DNA of 64,000 nucleotides from Grammothele lineata. Lineage: Eukaryota; Basidiomycota; Agaricomycetes; Polyporales; Polyporaceae. The position numbers and the translations under genes are program-made. Shown in pieces: positions 11,802 to 20,706 of the stretch. Under the pieces are notes generated by a model. That model was not told the origin of the DNA. It ran no database searches and was given only the letters and a program-made list of their open reading frames with translations. The stretch lies in contig NDFF03000029.1 of the NCBI GenBank assembly GCA_002150815.3, positions 1 through 64,000 on the forward strand, in the 5' to 3' direction. Position 1 is the first letter of the stretch. Each line of letters begins with the position of its first letter.

Positions 11802-13087
11802 TCACTCCCTCCTCAACCTCTCTGCCATGCGGCGCCGCCTGAGCTGCGTGACCTCGTAGTTCTTCATCGTAGCGGGCTTCACCCAACGGGGGGTACCGTT
11901 ATCGAGCATATGAAGCACATATCCGCTGATGGTCGGGTCCGCCGGGTCTTCGGGATACTCTTGTCCAATGTGAATCTCCTTCCATTGTCCCTTCCGCCCG
12001 TTGCACCCGTCCACCAGACCGTCCGCGCTCGCCGCGGCATCCTTATGAACGACAAACACCCGCATTTGTATGCCTCGGTCGTGGCGGTGGATGTATATGT
12101 CACCGTGCCCCGGACGGAGTCTCTCGAATGCGCTAGACTCGCTCGGGAGGGGCGATGTAGACTCTGAGAAATACCAACAAAAGCTGCCGTTGACACCCCG
12201 GATCTTGAAGTAGTTCTTCTTCGGACGGATGCGTTTTCTATGCAGGAGAGCAAAGTGAGCGGTAGTGCATTTCAAAAGATGAAACGAAGGAGGAAGTTGG
12301 ATGATGTTATGGGAGACTGATTACTCACTGCTCGCGCCCTAGCTTCGGAACAGATTGTTCGGTGAAGATGGATCCTCCTGCTGAGGTGTCGCTGGATGTC
12401 TGGGCCGGTTGAACGGCCTGCACGTTGGTCATGGGGGCGTCACCGTCAGGCGCGTGGCTATTGGTGGACTGCGCGGCAACATCAGCGGTAGAAGCTTCGT
12501 CCCCTCTGGGCTGAGCCGGCAAGCCCCCCTGATTTTGGCGTTGAACCGGGCTACTAGGGGGCGAGGGGATGTTGCTGGGAGGATGGGCGGCGTCTGGCTG
12601 CAGTCCAGCGGGCGGGATGGCTTGGTTTTGGGATTGAGACGCGGAAGCATTGGACTGCCTGTGGTCGACCGTTAGGGCACAGGTCCACACGCCAGAAGAG
12701 AACGAGTCGTGAGGACTCACGCGAGACACGATAAGAGAGTGCTGAGCTGAGGCATTTGGTGTTGTTCAAACTTGAGCACGCTGTATATCGCCCTCCCGTC
12801 CCAATCCTACGTAACGGAGACATGCGACGTCAGTCATCTTTCGGACTGGTAAGGGCCTACGGGCGAGCTGAAAGACTTACTATATGGACACCCGGGGTGA
12901 GGGGCTGACCAGGAGCGGGCATGTTACCGCTGGCGCTGATGCTTCTCATGGCCTGCTGGTGAGGCGCAATAGACATCAACATAGCGTCGCCGGATTGAGC
13001 GACAGACGCGGCGCCTGATCGATGGGGAAAAGGGTCAGGGAGGGCACTGGCAGAGGAGTCGTTGGACGGCGGCACCGGGGGATTCAT
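11802..13087 (-). CDS. Orphan tandem family protein, gene B
   Basis: Paralogue of gene A with the same four-exon plan: 12881-13087, 12721-12806, 12329-12658, 11802-12237. The joined frame is open and gives 352 aa. The N-terminus (MNPPVPPSNDSSASALPD) and exon 3 (QNQAIPPAGLQP, NIPSPPSSPVQ) are Pro/Gln/Ser-rich and probably disordered. Exon 2 ends with a Leu-rich stretch, MPQLSTLLSCL. The C-terminal domain is the best copy for a consensus: KRIRPKKNYFKIRG, CWYFSESTSPLPSESS, GHGDIYIHRHDRGIQMRVF, GQWKEIHIGQEYPEDPADP, GYVLHMLDNGTPRWVKPAT, then LRRRRMAERLRRE. No targeting signal is seen. Retention of open frames and of all splice phases despite visible divergence from A and C argues for purifying selection. 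Function unknown. Confidence 0.8.
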
Positions 13088-13174
13088 GGTTGGTCTGGAG
13101 GAGTATGGGTGTAACTTAGCGAGTCTTGTGTGGTGGTACCACAGAATGTTGAGGGAAACTGAGCGCAGCAGAGT

Positions 13175-13203
13175 CCCTTTTAAATATTCTGGCACTCGCT
13201 CTC
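13175..13203 (-). promoter_or_regulatory. TATA-box block, gene B
   Basis: Gene-strand GAGAGCGAGTGCCAG then AATATTTAAAAGGG, about 93 nt before the ATG. It is equivalent to the blocks before genes A and C. Confidence 0.55.
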
Positions 13204-13446
13204 AGACGCGAAGCCGTAGTATGCAGGTGCGAACACGGGCAATCTCGCGCGCGGAGGGCGCGATCGTGTTTGCGTCGTCTGCCATCCACCCTGTACCCTG
13301 CGACGGAGACTCGTGTTCGGCCAGCCGATCACCAATACCAATAAAGCGTCATTGTGGCAGGTGCGCCGCTCGAATGCCCTGTAGACAGGTTCCAGGAGCT
13401 GGACCAAGACGCCGCTGACGTGTTTGTTCAGCTGACTTTAGCGCGG

Positions 13447-13465
13447 GGTTGCTTTGTAACAACGT
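13447..13465. promoter_or_regulatory. Conserved palindrome upstream of gene B
   Basis: An identical copy of the 19-nt GGTTGCTTTGTAACAACGT block, about 380 nt upstream of gene B. Confidence 0.4.
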
Positions 13466-14928
13466 ACCAAGCGCGCGGTACGCGCCTCGAACCTAAAGTC
13501 TGAGGTTATCTTGAGGGTTCTTCTGGAACAGAAGATAGTGGGAGTTGTGAAATTCGAGTGCCAGCATCCTAGAATAGTAAAATTGAGCAACGAGTCACCG
13601 CGGCCGCCGCGGCCTCGGTCCTACGATCGAGGACACTTGACACATACTAGCACCATCGTCAATTATGATCTTGAAATGCATGCAAATTGAATCGCAGAGG
13701 TTCTGTAGACGAGGGAGTCCGAGTGCCGCTATCGCCCTCGGGCCCCCACACAGTCAAAACGGTAAGAAACATGGGTCTTTCGGCAGGCATCTCCCAGGCG
13801 CCAATCCTTGTGCATTGTAGCAATGTTATGTTCGTCGCCTCGATGTTCCCAGCCGCGTCACAGAATAACGACCGGGCTTTGGGGCCGTAGAGGTGAAGGT
13901 GAGGGGAGATCGACTAGGCATGTAGCAGCCACGCACCCTGAAGAGGCAATGCAAACCGCCACATGTCAATCATGCCGTACGACGACTCCCAGGCAAGATT
14001 GTGGTTTCGGTTCCGTGCACTGCTGCCGAAAAAGCAACAATATTGCACAACAAACGTGTTGGGCAGAGCTACGATCTGGACGGAAACGAAGTGCGGATGC
14101 GACTGCAGCGAATTCTTGAGCCTCGAGTCGTGTGTTTTGAGACGAGAACCTGGGAAAAGCGACGTACGAGACTCTTTGTAGGTCGCCGCTGCGCAATATC
14201 AACTGCATACAGCTTTTCGAAGTCTTCTCAGGCCAGCAAGTGGCAAAGTTCCCGGCGTGCTAGAAGATGAGAGAGAAGAGCGTGCGTGGTGCAGGCAACC
14301 TACACACAAGTTCGGGAGTCCCCTTCGAAGATCATCAAATAGGTCGATTGTGCCACCAGGACACGAGGTTTTGACGAGGCTAAGTAGTAGCATGGTCGAC
14401 TGTAGAGGGGGGCGCCGGCGCTCCGAGCGCCAAGAGCCACGAACGTCCTACAGCCGCTACGCTGGCGTCTATTGGGATGCCCCAGCCTCCTCGAATTGTC
14501 CTCAAAGGCCTCAACGTCAACTCTCGGGGCTAAGTCGCAGCTTCTGTTGCGCCTCCTTATGGTCGGAGCAGCCATTCACGCACAGCAGCTTACACAAAGC
14601 TAGATCTCAAGCGTTTCTTCCCCTTACACTTATATCTCATGCTGGAATCATTGGACCGACTTCCGGCGACGGCCCGGGTCTTCAAGTTGTGACGGCCCTT
14701 TGAAGCGAGGCCACAGTCAGGGGAAAGCAGTCTTGTTTGAGTGCATGGAGTGTCCGTCTAACGAGTAGCGAATAATAGCCACCACATTCCGTCGTACATT
14801 AGGCTGACCCACGTTCGCAGCATCCAAACGAAGAACGAAGACATACTAGTAGAGACTTCGAGGGAATGATGTGGAATGCATACTAGTAGGGATAAACGAC
14901 CCTTGGAGACAAGGCCGACAAGCCTGCA

Positions 14929-14937
14929 TATTGTACA
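14929..14937 (-). promoter_or_regulatory. Possible Puf-type 3' UTR element, gene C
   Basis: Gene-strand TGTACAATA, about 170 nt after the stop, matching UGUANANUA and equivalent in position to the elements after genes A and B. Confidence 0.35.
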
Positions 14938-15105
14938 TATGTATATTCATAGGAAATCGTCCAAAATGTCCTATCGACGTCACAGTTAGTATTCTCCGAG
15001 TCTTCGTGGACACCGTCACTGTAGATGCGCACTCACCTGACTCGGGAGTCTCTCCGGTGGCTCGCCTTCTAGCTCCGGCCCATATTTCGTAGCCAGCCGC
15101 CCGCC

Positions 15106-16410
15106 TCACACCTTCCCGCCACGCTTCTCTGCCATCCTGCGCCGTTTGTGCTGGGAGTTTTCGTAGCTCCTCAGTGTGGCCTCCTTCACCCAACGGGGGG
15201 CACCACTGTCGAGGATATGCAGCATATAATCCTTTGTTATCGGCTCCGCCGGGTCCACCGGATACCCGTCCCCCACGAAAATCTCCTTCCATTGGCCCTT
15301 CCGCCGCTCTCCGCGCCCAACAGTCAGTTTTCCCTCGATCAGGGAGGCGCCTTCGGGTACGATGTAGAACACCCATATTTGGGTTCCGTGTGGGGACTTG
15401 TGAATGTATATGTCACCATGTCCAGGGCGTCGGAGGTCACCGAACGACAGGGGGCTCGGTCCCTTCAGGCGAGGCGAGTCGGATTCCGAGAGGTACCATA
15501 AATTTTTGTGCTCAGTACCCCGGATCGAGAATAAGCCCTGGCAATATATCCTATGTGAGAGAGTGGCGTGAGCACCGTTTTCGGGGGCGCGTCTCGAGAA
15601 CGATAGCAGAAGAAGGAAGCGAGAGTTGGATGCTATCAGGCGGCGAGCGAAGGGAAGCTACTCACTTCGGGTGCTTCAACGTCTGATAGGAGCGTTTAGA
15701 GTCGGATTCTCCGGGGGTTTTGTTCGACGCTTGGACGGCCTGCTCATTCACTGCAGAGACATTGTTGCCATGGGAGTGAACACCAGTGGATGCTGCGACG
15801 GCACTAGTGGGGGGTGCTTCAGTCCTGCCAGTGGTGGGCTGGGCCTGTGGGGCCACCTGACGTTGGTATTGCACAGGGCTATTGAGGGGCAGAGAGACAC
15901 TGCTGCCCGGAGGATGGGTGGCTCCTGCTTGCAGCGCAGCGGGTGGGACAGCCTGGCCTTGGAATTGAGACAAAGTATTGAGCCACCTGAAATTAGCGGT
16001 AAGGGCGCAGGTTCGTAGCAGAAGTCGTGAAGACTAACGTGAGATTCAGAAGGTCGTGAAGCTGCGGCACTTGCTGTTGACCAACTCCCCCGAGCGGACT
16101 GTAGTACATCGTCGCCCTCTCCAAACACTGCATTACGAAAGCATCGACATTGGTCATTATTCAAACTCAGGGTAGGAACATACGAACGAGCCCAAAAACT
16201 CACGATGGTACCCGGGATGGGCTGCCCAGGAACGAGCATGGGGCCACCGTTGATGCTTGTCATAGCCTGGGGCAAATGGGGTGCTGAAATATACATTGAC
16301 ATAGCGCCACCGGGCTGAGCGGCGGACACGGTGCCCGACTGACGGGGTAGATAGCCGGAAGAGCTGTCTGCAGCTGTAGTGTTGTTGGAAAGCTGGGAGG
16401 CAGTATTCAT
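15106..16410 (-). CDS. Orphan tandem family protein, gene C
   Basis: Third intact paralogue: exons 16204-16410, 16039-16127, 15666-15986 and 15106-15550 join to 353 aa. Exon 1 is exactly as long as that of gene B (207 nt). Exon 2 read in the joined frame gives a C-LERATMYY start and a VPQLHDLLNLT end that matches gene B. Exon 3 is Gln/Pro-rich (QFQGQAVPPAALQ). The C-terminal domain keeps FSIRGTEHKNLWYLSESDSP, GHGDIYIHKSPHGTQIWVF, GQWKEIFVGDGYPVDPAEP, YMLHILDSGAPRWVKEAT and a basic end, HKRRRMAEKRGGKV. It is somewhat closer to gene D than A and B are, for instance in RWVKEA. No known domain, signal peptide or membrane segment is visible. Function unknown. Confidence 0.8.
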
Positions 16411-16494
16411 GGTGGGTCTGGAGGTCTGGGGGTGTAGGTGAGTTCTGTACGGTGGCACCACGGAATGTTTGGGGAGACTTGGAGAGGGAGAGAG

Positions 16495-16524
16495 CCCTTT
16501 TATAGATTCGTGCCACTCGCTCTC
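16495..16524 (-). promoter_or_regulatory. TATA-box block, gene C
   Basis: Gene-strand GAGAGCGAGTGGCAC then GAATCTATAAAAGGG, about 90 nt before the ATG. This copy has the clearest TATAAAA. Confidence 0.6.
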
Positions 16525-16665
16525 CGGTCCGAAGCCGTGGTATGCAAGTACGAGCATGCGCAGCCCCGCGCGCGGAGGGCACAACCGCTACATGCCCAAG
16601 TTGGAGGTTCCGAGAGCTGAGCTGAGGCGCCGCCGACGCGTTTGTTCAACTGACTTCTGCGCGGG

Positions 16666-16684
16666 GGTTGCTTTGTAACAACGT
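16666..16684. promoter_or_regulatory. Conserved palindrome upstream of gene C
   Basis: Third identical copy of GGTTGCTTTGTAACAACGT, about 265 nt upstream of gene C. Confidence 0.4.
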
Positions 16685-18206
16685 GGCGAGCGTGCGGTGC
16701 GCCTCGGACTCCCGGGGCCTTCTTCTTTCTGGACGGATCCGCCGGCTTCACAGCATCGGGAAGATAGAACCGCGGCATCGTCATTAGCTGGCTAGCGATG
16801 GGAAAGACTTTGAGGCATCTAGTGGCATCTGGCGAGGAAGTCCGAGTCGTCCGAAATTATGTTGGGCGCTTGCTCTCGCTTGAAAAACAGAACGACGTTC
16901 ATTCGAAGGTAGGCACACAGCCTCATCCGAATCGCGGAGGTCTCGCCGGGGAAGTCTTGTCAGTAGCCAGATGTCATTGAGGGCGCTTGAATGCCGCTCG
17001 CTCGCCGACATCTAAGCGAAGCGGAAGGAAAAGCGAGTCGTTCAACGGGCTTCTTGCGAACGCCCATCCTGTGACAAACGGTTCCGATCGTGTTCGGGCT
17101 CTCGTTCGAGTCACAGAACAGCGGCTGGCCTTCCGGTCTGCAGAAGTACCAAAATCAATAGTAGACACGCAGCAGCCACGTACCGTGAAGAGATGATGTA
17201 TGCGGCCACATGTCGGTCCACGACGTACGATGACTCCGGCCCATCGTAGCCAAGACTTTCCTCTGGTGTCGGTTCCGTGTGGACTGCTGTCGAAGAAGCA
17301 ATATTAGACTCGGAGGGAGGGGGGGAGAACGCGCGGGTGTGTCTCCCTAGGCGGAGCCACACGGGCGGAAATGAAGTCCGGAGGCTGGACTCCTGAGCCT
17401 CGAGTCATATGTTTTGAGGCCGTAACCTAGACAAAGCAACGTACGAGACTTTTTGGAGGTCTCCGCTAGGCGTTGCCAACTGCATGCAGCCTTGAAGCTT
17501 CTACCAGTGGCACATTCCCGCACTAGAAGATGAGAGAGAAGAACGTGCACGGTGCAGGCCATATTCAGATTCCGGAGGCTCCCGCGGATCGCAGATCGTC
17601 AAGCAGTTCTATTGTGCCACCAACACACGAGGTTTCGACAAGGCTAAGAAGTATGGTTGAAGTACTGTAGAGAGCCGGGAGCGCTTACTAGTCCGAGCGT
17701 CAGCCAGGCCACGCCCCTCTGATCCAGCGTCTATTGGGATGGCATGCCATCACTGCACACTGCCAGTGCGATTCGACAGTCGAGGAAAGAGAAAAGACTG
17801 GGCCTAAGAAGAACGCCGTCGCTGGCTCATGTTGCTCGGGGCTGCGTTCTGTGAGTGGCACTGTCACATGCACAGAGTCTGTGGTGCGCATGGCAGTTCA
17901 CACGGAATGACACTTCAAATATTTGCTACCTTCATGTCTAACATCTCGGAGGACCTTAGTCACTGGTACCTGCATTACAACTAATATGAGTATTCACACG
18001 AATGGCAATATACATCACAGAATGCAGCCATTTAGGAGCATTACTACCAGTAGGATCAGTCCTGGCTAATTACCAGATCTGAGAATGAATACGAACAAGT
18101 TACAGGGACGAGAGGCAAAGGGTATAAAGTGTCCTTGGACCAGTTGAGATCAACGAGAAATTCGAAAGCTTTATCCCGGCATTACTACTAGCACATACAA
18201 AGTCCT

Positions 18207-19170
18207 TCACATGTTCCTCGCTGCCCGGAGTGTCTTACTCCTCACGCTCGCGTAACTCCGCGCCGATGCCTCCTTCACCCACCTCGGAACGTGCTTGTCA
18301 CGCAGATGTAGAACGTAACCCTTCAAATCTGGATGAGCCGCCCCCGGGAGAGCGTTCACCCAGCGGCCGCCAGGCCCCCTGGGGTTCTCTCCAGGAAGGA
18401 CATACAACCAAACTTGCGCGCCGCGTTTGTGTACGTGGACGTAGAGCGACGCGTGGTAAGGGATAAGTAGGTGTGCGGGAGGGCCATCCCCAAGTGGCTT
18501 GCAGGACTCCGTACGATACCAGTGCCCGACGTAGTTCGTCTGACGTATCTTGAACTGGCGCCGAACGGGGAAGAGTTTCCTACAGGGTATGCTTAGATTC
18601 TGGAGGAACAAAGAGGGGAGGACAACATCGTCGCTGCAACTGGTAGGGAAAGGGGGGGAGGAAGAGTCGAGAAATGATACTGACCTCTTCTTATATCCCT
18701 CCGGACCAGCGCACGGAGAAGTGACAGACCCCTCGTTTGAGGAGACGGAGGAGGCGGGGGACGAAGCGCGGCCGCGCCGAAGGGCCGGGGAACCCGTACG
18801 GGCCGTACCAGTGATCCGCGATCTCGCTCCACGTGCTCCTGGCGCCTGCCTACTATGACGTCCTTCGTTTGCTTGTCGTTCCTCCAGCTGATTGACTCTG
18901 CTCGATGTGCCACCGACGGGGCTGGGATCACTGCGTACAACGCTTCCAGAGGAACGGGGAAGTTTGGGCTGTAGATCCTTACGCCTCCATGTCATGGTGA
19001 TACTCTCATCTTTCCAGTTCTACCGGATGTATGTTTCCGTCAAGACAACTGTCCCGAATGTCTCAACAGGACGCCAAACTTCGAGGAACACTCACAGCAG
19101 TGACTTTCTGAGGAGGCGGCAGAGTTCCCCCAAAATCGAAAACGGTCACATCGTTGCTTGGGGGCGCCAT
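18207..19170 (-). CDS. Divergent fourth member of the orphan family, gene D
   Basis: Three exons, 19096-19170, 18685-19019 and 18207-18579, join to a 260-aa protein. Exon 1 is only 25 codons (MAPPSNDVTVFDFGGTLPPP) and lacks the long Ser/Pro N-terminus of A-C. Its second exon opens NWKDESITMTW, matching the DWHAQT/DWDGRA start of exon 2 in A and B, but continues without the next intron. The last intron (18580-18684) keeps the family phase 2 but uses a weaker donor, GTCAGT. The C-terminal domain is recognisable: KLFPVRRQFKIRQTN, WYRTES, ASLYVHVHKRGAQVWLYV, LKGYVLHLRDKHVPRWVKEAS. The WKEI-VG-YP-DPA segment is shortened (RWVNALPGAAHPD). The conserved non-coding blocks of units 1-3 are absent. It is probably an older paralogue, possibly the ancestral form. 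Function unknown. Confidence 0.75.
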
Positions 19171-20706
19171 GGAACACGCTTCTACACTATATTGGAGCGC
19201 ATTCATCATGCTATTTTAGGATTACAAGCAGGAAGATAACATACTTGAGAACCCGACGCTAAGCGTACGGCAGAGGGAAGCAATATCTGTGGTGGGGGGT
19301 GGGAGCGGGCTTGAGAACACCCGAACGACTTTTGATGCCAAGAGGGCAAGTCCACTCCGTCGGGTCAAAATTTCTTCTTCGGGGGAGGGAGACATTACAG
19401 AATTATCTAGAACTTTCTGGAGGCATCCGGGAGGCACTACATTTGAGTTCGTACCGGGGTCCGGGAAGCTGTCAAGGTCCACTGAGCAGAGCAAGAGTCA
19501 ATCCAAAACGTCTTTCCACTGATTAACCTTAGAAGTTAGAATATGCATGAACAGAGCTAGTACCTTACCCTTGCAACGACCGCATTTCACGCTGCCTGGG
19601 CTTATGCTCGTTGATTGATGGGGGAAGTTCGACCGTCGCTGGACCTCAATCAGGTTGCCGTGGATAAGACGAGGATAGCAGCATGGCCGGTTGATATCGA
19701 CGGACGAGGCTCGCCCAGGGCTGACAGATTAATCCTGGTGCTAGTCAGATGATACGGTGGTACTAGTAGCCGCCGGCGAAGGAGTCGGGATTTCCCTTAA
19801 CGGGGGAAACAATTGGTATGCTCAACCCGGCTTAAAGGGGGTAATACGCGGGGGTCAGCCAGGTCGCTCGATCCCAAGGAAGAAGGAATTCACCAGATTG
19901 CTGACCTTCAAGAGAATAGCCGGCGCCGTAAGGCGGCGAATATGGTGAATGAACCCGACGGAGACGACGAGCGGCAGACTGACGAAGAGGCGCAATCCCA
20001 TGAACAACCCGGACACAATACAGCGGCCATGCCTGTAGGAAGGAGCAAATACGATTGTGAGCAGAGGAGATGGACGAGATGCTCGCGCAGCTGGTTTTGA
20101 CACCTGGCAGTGGCAAGACCGCGATACCAGAGTGACAGCGCAGCGCCGGTCAGAAGTTGCCACAGATTTAAAGTCCGCCCATAACAGCGAAGGTCCGCCT
20201 TATGGCAGTCAATTGCTGACATTAAAAATCGGGCTATGGGCGGAGTTTGAAGCTCATTATTGACGTAGAATAGACGACTTATCGACGTCTGAACCGCCGT
20301 CCGTGAATGCACGTCCAGCTCCTTGAGACTTCGGTGTAGGGTTCCGAAGTTCGGTGAGTATCATACAGCGCAAAACACCAAGGTCCAGCAGGTAGATGGA
20401 TGATGATGAAATTGCTAGCTGATTACGACCATTTGTTTGGTACTACATTCGACCGTACGTACGTGCTTCTCTACTCTGAGTGATCAACTACTACTGATGT
20501 GCTATAGCTACTACATTCTACTGCCCAAGCTCTACTAGTCGGAGTCCGTATGGTTGACGAAGATCGAGCAGAAATAAATGACATGAGGGATCGTGAACAC
20601 AGTCTAAAAATCGTGGAGCGTGATAGTATAATTCTAGAATCGCGGGCGGGTAGTCGAACCGAACCGAACCGCACCGCTCGAACAATTAGCTATAGGTAGG
20701 TAGGGC
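19171..20706. other. Intergenic, gene D upstream to PDR 3' end
   Basis: Contains the gene D promoter and, at the right end, the 3' UTR of the ABC exporter. Several short open frames (for example 19289-19522) show no known domain. A short CGAAC tandem stretch lies at about 20655-20675. No RNA gene or transposon was recognised. Confidence 0.45.

Larger units (their letters stand above)
11576..14855. repeat. Tandem unit 2 (about 3.27 kb) with orphan gene B
   Basis: Second direct copy. The far-upstream block lies at about 14320-14700, the middle block at 13800-13960, the palindrome block at 13421-13480, the TATA block at 13175-13203, the gene at 11802-13087 and the 3' block at about 11585-11700. 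Spacing between equivalent landmarks of units 1 and 2 is about 3.27 kb, and about the same between units 2 and 3. Confidence 0.75.
14856..18050. repeat. Tandem unit 3 (about 3.2 kb) with orphan gene C
   Basis: Third copy. The 3' block is at about 14870-14960, the gene at 15106-16410, the TATA block at 16495-16524, the palindrome block at 16637-16700 and the middle block at about 17065-17220. The far-upstream block with TATTGTGCCACCA and CACGAGGTTTCGAC is at about 17605-17750. The outer edge fades and is uncertain. Confidence 0.7.

Noticed and set aside
8320..18050. Transposon array as an explanation of the tandem units
   Set aside because: Units are in direct tandem, carry spliced genes with promoters, and show no terminal repeats, transposase or reverse transcriptase.
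20640..20690. CGAACC-rich stretch as a tRNA T-loop or B box
   Set aside because: It is a short CGAAC tandem repeat with no A box, acceptor stem or anticodon arm.
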